A DNA stretch of 64,000 bases from Combretum micranthum (lineage: Eukaryota > Streptophyta > Magnoliopsida > Myrtales > Combretaceae): contig JAMXBD010000974.1 of assembly GCA_024138025.1 (NCBI GenBank), positions 479,571-543,570 on the forward strand. The letters run 5' to 3'. The notes under the pieces were generated by a model. It was not told where the DNA came from. It worked only from the letters and a program-made list of their open reading frames with translations, and did not search any database. Within the stretch, counting starts at the first letter, position 1. Every line of letters starts with the position of its first letter. The position numbers and the translations under genes were made by a program. Below, piece by piece: positions 47,868 to 59,569 of the stretch.

Positions 47868-48323
47868 ATTAATAAGTTCATTAACACTAATATAGCTATA
47901 ATCATAATAGTGAAATAAAAAGTAAAAATATATAATAACAATTATAATGATAAAATAAACAAAATGCCATGCCACATGATACATGGCAAGTTTTTATAGG
48001 TTTGAAGTGTCACATCAGCTAACAGAGTTGATGATCCTAGTTCAAGTAGTATTGATACTTAATTGCATATTTCATAAATGCATTTAATAAGTTGATTAAC
48101 GCTAATACAATTATAATCATAATAGTGAAATAATAAGTAAAAATATAAAATAACAATTATAATGATAAAATAAACAAGATGCCATGTCAAATGACACATG
48201 GAAAGTTTTATATAAGTTGGAAGTGTCACATCAGATAAAGAAGTTGATGGTGTTAGTTTAAGTAGTATTGGTGCTTAATTGCATATTTGGACAAAGTTCA
48301 TGTAGCAATTATGACATTAACCC
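47868..48323 (+). repeat. Tandem pair of about 215-bp AT-rich units, MITE-like
   Basis: Two units share TATAATCATAATAGTGAAATA, ACAATTATAATGATAAAATA, a GTGTCACATCAG block, GTTGATG and TTAATTGCATATTT. The right end ATGACATTAACCC resembles, in reverse complement, the GGGTTAATGT end of the Mutator-type MITE at 32154. An inverted third copy lies at 42535-42735. Confidence 0.65.
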
Positions 48324-48795
48324 TATTTATTTAATTTTATTTTTTTATACAATATTTACTCAAAAGAATACAATATCAATGGCTTATCACAAATGCCAAA
48401 CACAACTTACACTTACTGCCATGTTGATGTCCCCACATTTTCTTTATTATTATTATTTTATTATTATATTTTCCTTTTCACCTAAAATTTAGTATTTAAT
48501 TAAACATGTTATCAACATTCATTTATGAATTCATTTCAATCCATATTTTCCTTCATTCCCAATATATCATACAGTGTAATCACTAAATTTATTTATTTAT
48601 ATATTTATTTTTCTTTGTGGAGAATTATCCTAGAATTGTTAGTCCATTAATCAAATAATGCTCACATCGGGGCATAGTAGTATAACCCCATATACAAATA
48701 TATAAACATTAGCTACCATATAATAGAACAAACAATACTATCATTTTTCAATTAAAATAAGACAAGTAGTGGCATTATAAAAATTATTCACATAT
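48324..48795. other. AT-rich spacer
   Basis: No gene or defined repeat is seen; runs of TTATTATTATTTTATTATTA-type sequence lie near 48441-48465. Confidence 0.3.
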
Positions 48796-51707
48796 AATTA
48801 TAGGGTAAATTACACTAGAAGGTCTTAACATTTGAGATTAAGTTTATTTAAGGTCTCAATGTTTTGAAAAGTTCAAAAAAGGTCTCAATGTTTGGAAAAA
48901 TGTCTTATGAGTTTAATTAAATATTTCTCTTATTGATACATGTGAATAAAGACCTTAGAAGTAGGGTTTTCTAAGTTTTCATTATATATTTCTCTATTGA
49001 CACATGTCAATAGAGAACTTGATTGATCCACTTTTCTAAACATTGAGGCCTCCTTTTGAATAGCTCAAAACATTGATACCACAATTGACCCACTTCTCTA
49101 ACCATTGGGACCTCTTTTGAACAACTCGAAATGTTGGGACCTTATGTCATACCCCTATAAGGTACTCTATAAGTATTGATGCTCCCTTGAAACACATTAG
49201 AAATTGCATAATTGAATAAGCCAACTAAGGCCTTTCAAGAAATTCTGTGAGCATCAAACTAGTAGGACACTCTATGGCATGGATAATTAAAACAGGACCA
49301 TAAGCATGTTAAGATAAGAAATTTTGCACATATATAAATCCCTTAAAACATGTTCTTTACGTTAAACTTAGGATAAGCCTCCAACCATAACTTTACAACT
49401 TATAAGAAACATAAACACAACAATCCTATACAGACCACACTATATTCCACTCCCACTCAAGCCTTTGTTTTCCCCTATATGTCTACTATGCTCCTTTGCC
49501 TCAAGCATGGATTAACTCTATAGTTCCTTGAAAGCACATAAAGTCTATAGGAGTGTGATCACACCATAACTCAGTGAGATAACATGATCTAACCAAACTT
49601 CAAACAATTGCCATCATATGTAATGCAACACTCAACCATATGAAATGAACAGGATGACTATAATCCAAACCAATGGAGATTTACGCCATCTCTTGGGGAT
49701 TGAAGGACCAACTCAAGTAGTCTACGCTTAGGAGAGACTAAGAACTAAGGAAAGATAAGTTTTTCCAAATATATCTATTATTATATATATATATTTATAT
49801 CATATGTAACATAATCCCAACTGCACCTTAGAACCTCAGAAACTCTACTAAGTGTTAATACCCTAAAGCCAACTCCAAGTCGGGCGATGTCCTTTGGTGT
49901 CGGCTTAGTTATCATAAGGCTAACAACCCTATGATAACCCCACCCGGATTCATTGGCGTGACAAGGCATTACCATAGAATCGGAATATCAATACATAACA
50001 TGGGTACCATGCTAATGCAAGTATGTTATTGTGTAATGTATGTCCATTTTATTTATAGGTTAGTTAGGACTTAGATGAAGTTATTAATGACCATACAATG
50101 TTCAAACAACCATCGATATACATTACACCTCAATTAACAAGAATTTGGTTATCAATTCTAGTATTAAAGCTTGTCATCCATTTAGACACCATACAACACA
50201 CATTATTCCCATCTCCATACATGACAAGTTATGCTCTTATAGAAACATGTGCAGCTACATTATAGGCACAACAACGTGATAAGATCAAAGTTACTTACAT
50301 GTACATCATGCTTAGAGATTGTAATAGTCTACTAGAAATTTTAGATCTTGGTATAGGTATCCCAGAGAGCAACAAGCATAAATTACTATGCATATAACTG
50401 AGAAGGAGCTCTTACCAAAACATAAGTCATAGATTCACGTTATAAACTTCTTAATTTATGTGGTTCTTTATTGTTTACTACATAAGTTCTCTCTAGGGTA
50501 GGTTGAGAAGAGTAAGGGGATACATCACGACTAGAAAACTAAGTCATGGCTTGGCAAATTGGGGTTACGTACATCTAAAAATGTTACAGCTTTGATCGTG
50601 GGGTACATTGAGGGCTTGACCTAATTTGCGATAGAAGTTGTGCTCTAAACACTCAATTTTATCTTAGCCACAACTTCCCTCAGTTTCGATTGTGGGGTAC
50701 ATCGAGGGCTCCACTTTGAGCCTCGACTGAAGTTGTGCATCAACATAAACCCCTCGATACTTACTCAAAGTCTACCACTGTTCCAACCTATAGGCAAAAC
50801 TAGGTTACGATCTCCAACACACTTACAAAACAACAACTTAACTTACTCCATTTCAACACTAACCCATCCATAACATATACTTGCATCAGACATGCATAGA
50901 GATAACTCAATACGATAGCTTCACACAGCGTACTAATCTATCTTGAGACTTTTATCTTCTTCTTCTAATTCTATCTCTAGCTCTAGCATAAGAGTTTAGG
51001 GTGGATTTACTTTGTTCTATTGCATGTTTTGTTACATTTTTTCTAGTTGAGCTAAATTAGTTTTTTTCATAAGCTTTTAATAAACATTTTACACTCTAAG
51101 CCTAAACAAACTCACAAAGCAAATTTTTATTTGTTTTTAACATTTCTTAGCAAACACGGCTTAGTTTTGGTTGTCTACCATACAACATATGTTAAAAACG
51201 ATGTTTCACACGTGAACGGTAAAATATGCACATGTACTAGTGTATTTAATAAATATATTTTTCTGTAACTTTTGAGAATGAAGTAAAATGAAGTTATCTA
51301 TCGTGCTTTTCGAGATTACTTTAGTACTTCTTTTCAAAACACTAGTTGTGGAGCTTGTAAACACTGTCTTAGGGGTTCTTCAAGTCAAGAAGGCGAAGGT
51401 TTGAAGATATGATTTTTTGTGCGTGAAAGAGATTATGTTAGAAAAGCAAGTCTCAAAAATATTGTGTTTATTTTCTAAAAACAATGATGTTTAGTTGGTG
51501 TAAACTTTTAACTCTCTAGTTACTTTTCTTTCACATAAAAGAAAAAAAGCATGGTATGATTGGAAATTGTCATTTCAACATTTAATGAAAGAAAATTTAT
51601 TAAAAGAAAGGACATTATGTCCATGCTTTGAAATTTATGATGGACAGCTTGCAAAGTAATTTTTATATTTTGGAAAATATTTATTTAGAAGAAATAAAAA
51701 TCAAAAC

Positions 51708-54019
51708 ATTTTTGTAACGCCCTAACCTAAATGCGATCAGCCTGCCACGTATCATTACCAAAGATTGATACACAAAGGCTATATTTTCTAATCCACAATA
51801 TATGTAACTCAAATATCACCAATAACTCTCAAATAAAGGATACTTGAAATAAAATGTTCTCAATTCATCTAAATCTTAAAACAAAACAATTTAACTTTAA
51901 AAAAATAACATAATCTCCAATATAATAAAAACTAAACATAAAATATTATTTTTCTTTCCTTGCAACCATTAGATCCAAGATCACTAATCTCAACTATCGG
52001 CAGAAGGATCAAATGCACTATCGCTTTTCCCATAGTCCATGAATACATTACATCCTATCGAATCATAGATAATAGAATCCTCACATGTACTTGTGGGAAA
52101 AATAAGGATTGAGCGTAAAACACCCAATATGCCATACCACAAACAAATACATATGAACATGCCAACATACATCACATATATTCCTAAAACTAATGCAACA
52201 ACCACAATTTATTATCTTTAGTTTAGCCAAGCAACCAACACAGTTTAGAACCATTTGCGACTAGTCTTAAACCGGAGTAACTCATGACCTTGATGAAAAC
52301 CATAGTATAAAATAGTGTATATATATAGTTGCGTTCCACAATTAAGCTAGTAATGATCATAATCTACCAAAATCATCTCTAGGTGTGGCTCCACTCAGGT
52401 TAATAGCACAAAGATCATCAGGTTGCCAACGTTAGTATCACCCTCCACCATGGTTTCTCTTTACCATGAGTTATACTAACTGCAGCCACGCACAACCAAC
52501 ACTCGATTCAATTAAAGTCGGATCTAAATTAGTCAGATTTAACAACTAATCCTACAAGCACAAACATACAAGCATGGTAAGGTCGTACCTGGATTCGCTT
52601 TCCACAACTTCAATAGCACTAGTCCTTTACCACGGATATAAACCCTAATTCACGAAAACCTGAATACAACATACATCAATTCAAAATCCAATTTCACATT
52701 CATGTTTAAACCCTAACCCTAAAATCTACAATCTCAATACATAAGATTTTCCATATTAGATCTACACACCTGTCTTCTAAGATCACCAAACAATGAAACC
52801 CTAGAATGCCAATTTCTCCAAATTCCTAAAAAAAAAAAACCTAAAATCCTCAATCGGAAATAGCACAATTATCAGACAAGATTTCATCTCTTAACATAAC
52901 AAAGATTGAAAGGATTCAATATTTACCTAGAACCTTAGATCTCACACCTTCCTGACTGTAGAACCAATATCTCCAAATCAATACCAATGATATAGAGAAC
53001 CCGTAATTCACAAGAATACTGTTCACCATTGTTTATGCATTTAGAAATCAACCACAACAATATATATGATAAAAATTTCCTAAAACTTAATATCTATGAA
53101 TTATAGTTCCAGATTGATTCTTACCTTCCTTCAATTGATTGTAGAACTGCAAATCCCTAATTTCCACGCTTAGATTTCCTTCAAATCTCACACTAATCAA
53201 CCTCCTTCATCAACAACAACGAAAATCTAAGAAAGAATCATTCTAAAATGAACTAAAGGATTAGAAGAGATCACGTACCCAATTCCTTGATGAAATCCAC
53301 CTTTGAGAGTGTTGGCTAGGGTTTCTATATGTTTAAGAGAGGTTATGAGGCTTAGGACTGGTTATAGGACATATTTATATGGTTGTAACTCGAAGGGATA
53401 TAGGCTGGATGATGGGAAAACAAAGCTAGCAGCTTAAAACTCTCGGGTTGCAAAATAACATCTAAGGCCGCCACTTAGGCCAGTGGCCTTCTTGGGTACA
53501 CCGGTGGCCTAAAAGCCAACATACGGCCAATTTCTCAATTCGCATAATTTTTCCTTCGAAGCTATAAGCTGGTGTTTAGGCCGTTATCCATGGTATTTAG
53601 GTTGGCAGCTTAGAATTATAGGCTAGCAACCTATATGCCAGCCTACTCCAAAATCGTCAAATCATTCGCGTGCATCTTCCTCAAGTCCAAATTCATCTAG
53701 AGTTTTGACTAAGGAATGGTGTGACAAATTTGTAGGTTAAAAGGTCTATTTATAAGGTATACTGCTTAGGAAAAACGCTAGGTTCATGTCTAATTTGAGC
53801 AGCCAAAATTCATTCTTAATCAAGTCTTTGCCATGTGAACACAATACAATTATATTCAAACTTTGACTGTCAAATTTTCTTATTTAATATCCTTTGACAC
53901 TTTGACCCTTCCTAATAATCCTTTATATACTTTAGGGTTGACTATAAAATCCTCTTATTTTATATCAAATGACACACTTGCCCTTTTTTATAATTTATTT
54001 ATCTTTATATTACAATTTT
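51708..54019 (-). mobile_element. Family C solo LTR, copy C2, with 5-bp target duplication
   Basis: Spans 51713-54014 (2302 bp), from TGTAACGCCCTAACC to ...ATATTACA, flanked by ATTTT at 51708-51712 and 54015-54019. Sense is minus: TATA-like CATATAAATATG near 53370-53382, a leader, donor TTGG|GTACGTG at 53278, and a frame to 51990 shared with C1. GC-rich words such as AAGGCCGCCACTTAGGCC lie at 53460-53620, upstream of the TATA box in sense. No internal region is present. Confidence 0.85.
51990..52205 (-). other. Conserved 71-codon frame at the 3' side of copy C2
   Basis: The open frame aligns along its length with 59323-59538 of copy C1: a hydrophobic first part with LWYG, then S-T-(C/G)-E-D, and VFMDYGKSDSA against YVDYGDSDSG. 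It has no ATG at its start (GTG). At the place where C1 has the acceptor TACAG|GTGAAG, C2 reads TACAT|GTGAGG, so the acceptor AG is lost here. Coding status is unproven; shared descent alone may explain the match. Confidence 0.5.
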
Positions 54020-54331
54020 AACATATATAAGACAATGGATTATAATACTTGATAAATGTTAATTAATATACTACAAAAAAAATTATTATATTAGGACATA
54101 AAAGAGTTAATAACGAAATTTAAGCTTCAGAACTTGTGAAAACAAATTTAAAGTTAATTTCCAGTGTTTTGTGCTCTCGTGAATTATTTCTGAACTTTCT
54201 TTACTTAACCAAAGCATTCAAGATTTAATTCTTTAGTTTTTAACTTAGGCTAAGGCAAAAACCTGGGGATTACACCTCAAATGAACTTATTCCTAGATGT
54301 TGGAACCTTCCGGTGTAATTTACTCTATAAT

Positions 54332-54439
54332 TGTATGACTCATTGATAGTTAGGATTAATAAGTATGTAAATATTATACATATGGATATATATGATAAAA
54401 AATAAAAAAAATATATACTGAAGTCATATTATTCACATT
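54332..54439. other. Spacer between MITE and pararetrovirus-like block
   Basis: AT-rich, with nothing recognised. Confidence 0.3.
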
Positions 54440-56560
54440 ATTTGCATTTAATTATGAAAGAGGATCCAGGCATATGTCCTTTTTCGGCCATAAGGTAAGT
54501 TACTCCTGAAGCAAAAGTTAGCAAAATACATACATACATATACATAGGACGATGACATTATAGGGATGTTTTTAAATCAACAAAATCCTTACAAAGAATA
54601 GATGGGGATAAGCTATTGGAATGAAAAGTTAGATCTCTTTAATAGGATGTTACAAGACATAGGAGAAAATGTCATGATTAATACATAATAAGAAAACAAA
54701 TGCATATATAGTTGGGCATAAGGAAGTGGATCGGATGACCATCCATGCAAATTCTGTATCGGTTATCCAATTAACAAATTAAGATACCAATGCAAGGAGT
54801 GCGTGAAGTTGTAAAACATGTTTAGAAAAAAGAGGTGAAATATTTCAATATGATGATAGGTTTACGGTTAGGAGGCGTTATCAACAAAATGCAATAGGAG
54901 AAAGAATTATGAGGATAGACAATAAAATACATAGAATGGAAGAAGAGATACAAGAGATTAAAGAGAGGATTGTAAAATTAGAAAGAGGAAAAGATAAGAT
55001 AGAAGAACAAAAAAAGGCTACAGGGAACATTATTAAGGCAAGGAGATGAATATGACGATACTATATGTAATATGTTGTGCACTAGCAAGGCCTTTTTAAC
55101 AGGAAGAAGAAAAAGCATAAGGAAAGACTACATGCATACAGGCTAAACAGACATACAAGAAAAACTATGAAATATGTGGAGTTGCAAAAGGATACATAGT
55201 CAGAGTATCTAAATATTAGGGAGATGTTCTTACTCAAGTTAGAAATTACCCTCATCCTACATGAGGAGGTTTTAATGATCTTGAAAGAGCAAAAAATTGG
55301 GTCAAAGAGATGTCCGGAAGACAAAACATATATTTAGAACCTGCATTTGATAACTTCGCCTATTTAAGGGCAACAATAGGAAAAATAAAGACCGATGAAC
55401 AATTCACCAATCTTGCAACTCTGAAAGAAGAACAAGAAATCAGGTTATCCTTCACCTCATAGGTACTCTAAGTCTAAAAAAGAGAAAAGATATAGGACGA
55501 TTAAAAGAACACTATGCTTCTTTTCAAGAAGTATTTCCATTCCAAACCATAAAACAGGAAGGAGACCACATGAGCAATAGGAGATTGCTTCATCTTTTAT
55601 CTTTTTCAAAATATACGAATTGATTTCAAAATTGCCATATGAAGCAAAATGGAAGATAGAAAATTATGCCAAGGAAAATTTTGTAAAACCCATCATTCTT
55701 TTCTAACAAACCATCCATAATACTCTAGAATTATATTTCGATGGAATTAACATAAGGACCATAGCAAGGGTCAAGGAATTTCCATAACTCCCATGCTTCA
55801 CATGTACATAAGATGGTTCATAAGTGGCACATACAAGCTGTTACAATGAAAAATATTACTGCCCAAAACATTTTACATATACCATCCATAAGGCTGTAAT
55901 AGATTTAAACTATCTCAAAGGATTTGAGATAGAAAAACAAATATATACATTGTAGACATTGCTTGATTATGGACTTGTATTATAGCGACTTACCCACAAT
56001 TAATAGCACAACCATTAAGTAAATAACTTAAAGAAATACTTGAAGACCTAATAGAGATTGAATGGGGCTATGAAAAAAACATGATTTTCTTGTCAAATAC
56101 AGGATAGGAGAAATGTCACTCCCTCCGGAATGGTTAGTTTATGAAGCTAGGCCAGCCATAACATGGTTTTGGGTTATTCTTATTAGGGAAAAATACTCCA
56201 TGACCCATTGTATTCACAAGCTTGAATCCAAAAACTCATGAAGCCAACAACAGGAGTATCACACAATAGATATGATAAATAACAAAATTTTGGGAGATCT
56301 TGATTTTCATATGGTAGCTTCAAGAAAGAGCAAATACATAGTCTTTAGAATGAAGAGAGTAATTTAGGGAAGCTTTACCACATATCTACATGATTTAGTC
56401 CATAAAATGAAAGAAAAAGATGATAGGAGGAATCCTTATGATCCAAATTTCACACTAGATAACACATGATCAACATAAATTGAAGTTGAAGATGTAAACA
56501 GGTTTGAAGAGTGAAGATGAACAGACCAAAGGATAAGATTCGAATAAGATAAACAAGACA
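54440..56560 (+). pseudogene. Decayed pararetrovirus-like coding remnant
   Basis: The plus strand has stretches of coding character broken by many stops and shifts. A Cys/His-rich zinc-finger-like motif lies at about 54740-54815 and a highly charged Glu/Lys-rich coiled coil at about 54895-55030. A second Cys-rich motif (C-x2-C, C-x6-C-P-x-H) lies at about 55795-55870. No RT, protease or movement-protein motif was recognised. The link to endogenous Caulimoviridae rests mainly on the promoter-like block just downstream. A retroelement of another kind is possible. Confidence 0.35.
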
Positions 56561-56569
56561 AAAGGAAAG

Positions 56570-56700
56570 ACAATTATCACTGTAGCACTTTTTCTTTACC
56601 CTTATCTTTTGAACTATTGATAGATTCCCTTAATACCTATATAAGGGACCAGCTTGTTCAGAAGTAAGCATCGAGTTTCTTAGTCCAAGTCTTAAAGTAA
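56570..56700 (+). promoter_or_regulatory. 35S-like promoter block of the pararetrovirus-like element
   Basis: A TATA box in CCTATATAAGGGACC lies at about 56636-56650, preceded by CACTGTAGCAC and a pyrimidine-rich stretch, much as in caulimovirid full-length promoters. A TATCATAGATCAAGG block near 56867-56881 weakly resembles an initiator-Met primer site about 220 bp downstream. Confidence 0.4.
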
Positions 56701-57749
56701 GCATATTTGTGAGAGCACTCTCAATAGTTTCCTTCAAGCAGTGTAATATACCATCATCAATAATATCTGTAAGTTTCCTTATGTTATCTTTCACTATGGT
56801 AGGCTAATTTCCTTATAAGATATAAGGATAATCAAGCTCTAAAACCTTGACGGGGTTCTTTATATCATAGATCAAGGTTTTTATAACATGGATGAATGTT
56901 AAGGAGCCATAAGTTATGGTTGTTCATGATGTTTTAAGAAAAAATACCAAAAGGACTAGCCTAAATATCCATAATGAGGCTGTTGAGGCATGGAAGCCAT
57001 GGTAAGCCCGAGGATTATGGCGTGGGCATGAGGTATACCTTTTAAGGTATTCTTAAACAACTATAAACTATCTTTTCCTCAATATTCATCCTTACCATGA
57101 GGCTTTCATCCATGGCACAAAGGTCCTCTACTTGGAATTATAGCCAGATTATCCTTATCTTATGTTATCTGATATAGTTATTTGTACTTGCTTTTGGTTC
57201 ATATTGTGTGAATTACCTATCTTCATCTTAACACATGTATTACATAAGCTATTTAAGTGATTATCTAGCTTGTATTATATGGCCTTTATGCTTACATATT
57301 TGTTATAGAAGAATCATACTTTCTAGAAGCATTATTAGATGAGTTGTTTGATTACGAATGGTTTTTATGATTGTTATACATGTTGTTTATTGAAGAATAT
57401 ATATAAGAACAAATACAAGAGGTTAAGAAGTGTTATAAGAAGAACAAAAGGATACATAAAATAGCTAGAAAGTTTTTTAGAATTACACTTTGAAGATCCA
57501 ATTCTAACGAACAAGAATTTTATAAGTACCTAACAAAGAACAAACATATATAATAATTTATATCATAATTACGTGCTTGTAGATGAAATAAGAAACATGA
57601 TACAAGTTTGAAAAAATAATACAATAAGATTCATAAGATGAAACAGCTTTAAGTTGCATGACTATTTGGTATATTTTCATAATATGAATAATAGCTGAAA
57701 CATTGTACATCATAGCTGATATATTAGATTTGTTAGGAAACCTTAGAGA
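56701..57749. other. Leader-like and AT-rich sequence
   Basis: The first 200 bp may belong to the leader of the pararetrovirus-like element. The rest is AT-rich, with short stretches of higher GC near 56985-57120. No gene is recognised. Confidence 0.3.
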
Positions 57750-59569
57750 GCATTTGATGTTTAAAGATTATGACATATAGATATATAGAATATATGAAAA
57801 GATATAGGATAACAATCGAAGGATATAAAGGATTTGTGTAAAGTACGAAAAAAAAATTAATATTTAAGGGTATAATTGTAATATAATGTAGTTTAAGAGG
57901 GTATTTTTGTCCTTGAATAGAGAATTTTGGACGTGAGAAATTAAGTGAAGACGGTCAAGGCTAGCATTAAAGCCGTCAGCCTTGAATAAAGGCTGCCAAC
58001 CTTTATTGGAAAGCCGTCGGCCTATAGACAACTTTGAGCTCTCGGCAAAGTTTGAAGAAATTTAAGCAATTTTGGGATGAATGGCTTACGTCGGCCTAAA
58101 GTCGTTGGCCTTCCTTGTATTTTCGCTTGTTTCGACAAAAGCCGCCCCTGAGCCACCAGCCTATCTTTTGCATGCAAATTCCTAAATTCCAAATCAGTTC
58201 TAAGTTTCCTCCAAGTCTATATATAAGAGCCTTAGTCTATGGAGACCCTAAGTGCTCTCGAAAACCAAAACGAGGTAATTCTCTAATCCATCTCTTTTCC
58301 CTTTAGTAGTCTTTTGTTGCAAATTCTAAGTTTATGAAATCTTTTGAAGGAAATGACAAGGGTTTGTAGGATTATTGATTGAGGAGAAGATTGGATTTGA
58401 AGTTGTGGTTGCACATCAAGGAAAAGGTAAGGATTTTATTAGGATTGTGGTTTATAAGATCTATAGATTATAAGATTATAATCATAGTCTATTAATTTCA
58501 CTCAGGAGATTTGTGGAACTAGGGTTCTTATTTCTAATTTGAGATCTACAAACGCTAGGTATGTAAGAATCCATTCAATTTTGTTGTTTTAAGGAACTTT
58601 ATCTCTTTCAAGTTGTTAATGTGAGATTTATATGTATGTTGAAAGATTTGTGGAGATAAATAGGGGTTGTTGGAAGAGTTGAGTTTGAGGTTTCATTGAA
58701 TGGTGAACAAAGGAAAAAGGTGTGATAATTTCTCATTATAGATCTATGATTTGGTTATGGATCTTTATGTATGATTATGAAAATTAGGGTTAGGGTTGAT
58801 TATGTGGTTACAACCGAGTTTGATTTGAGACATGTTGTTGATTAGGAATATTCATGAGATTAGGGTTTCTTTCCTTAAGAAGATTTATTGGTGGATTTGA
58901 GTCGGAAGCAATATCAAGTACGACCTTACCTTATCTGCTGCTTGTGCATGTAGGTTTAGAAAATAATTTGACTAAATCCTATCCGACATATAAATTGTAA
59001 AGAGTATTGTTTGTGTGTGGCTTTGGTTAGTAAAGACCACGCAGAGTGTGACACTAAGAGGCACCCTCATGATCTTTATATGGCGCTATCCCTAGTGGAG
59101 TTGCACTTAGAAATAATTCCGATAGATTATGAGTCGTTCCAGTTTGTATAGCGGTATGCAACGATGTGTGAGGAGTACCCAACAGCAACATATATATATA
59201 TATACATACAACTATTTCATATAAAGGTTGTGAATCGGAGTCATGAGTTACTCTAAGTTTAGGATTAGATGCATATGGTTCTAAATTATGCTGTTTGTTT
59301 CACTAATCAAAAATAATAATTTGTGCCTATTGCATTAGCTTTAGGAATGTATGTGAATTACGTTCACATGTTCATACGTGTTTGGTTGTGGTATGGCGTA
59401 ATGGACATTCTCGCTCATTCTTTTAATTTTTCAAGTACAGGTGAAGATGATGTTGTCTATGATTTATCTAGGTATGATCTATATGTAGATTATGGGGATA
59501 GCGATAGTGGACTTGACTATCCAGTTGAGGACTCGTAGATTTTGAACGTTAGATATAGTGGAGAGATAT
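57750..59569 (+). mobile_element. Family C long LTR-like repeat, copy C1, interrupted by B3
   Basis: Sense is plus. GC-rich words of the kind AAAGCCGTCGGCCT recur at 57945-58165, a TATA box CTATATATAAG is at about 58217-58227, then a leader, donor CGAG|GTAATT at 58275, acceptor CAAGTACAG at 59440, and an acidic frame ending at 59538. The region from 59040 aligns with C2 and C3. It stops at 59569, where copy B3 starts; the last part appears to resume at 63878. The left end is not defined. Confidence 0.65.
59441..59538 (+). other. Acidic micro-ORF after splice acceptor, copy C1
   Basis: After AAGTACAG the frame reads EDDVVYDLSRYDLYVDYGDS, continues and ends VEDS before TAG, about 32 residues. 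Upstream, the same frame stays open to 59323 and aligns with C2 across the acceptor. Confidence 0.55.

Larger units (their letters stand above)
49140..54279 (-). mobile_element. Family F LTR-like repeat, inserted in the MITE, itself interrupted
   Basis: Starts TGTCATACCCC at 49145 and ends GGGGATTACA at 54274, flanked by CCTTA (49140-49144) and CCTCA (54275-54279), one mismatch. Copy C2 plus one 5-bp duplication lies inside at 51713-54019. Without it the repeat is about 2.8 kb. Its left start is close in form to family B. Two related blocks, TCGTGGGGTACATTGAGGGC (50597) and TTGTGGGGTACATCGAGGGC (50691), form an imperfect repeat about 94 bp apart. Confidence 0.7.
48796..54331. mobile_element. 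Foldback MITE interrupted by nested LTRs
   Basis: Left arm AATTATAGGGTAAATTACAC (48796 on) and the reverse complement of the right arm, AATTATAGAGTAAATTACAC (ending 54331), are near-identical inverted repeats. Between 48803 and 49144 the sequence folds back on itself: GGTCTCAATGTTTT-type blocks on the left pair with AACATTGGGACC-type blocks on the right. The family F LTR entered close to its right end at 49144. Net MITE length is about 400 bp. Its own target duplication is not clear. Confidence 0.75.
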
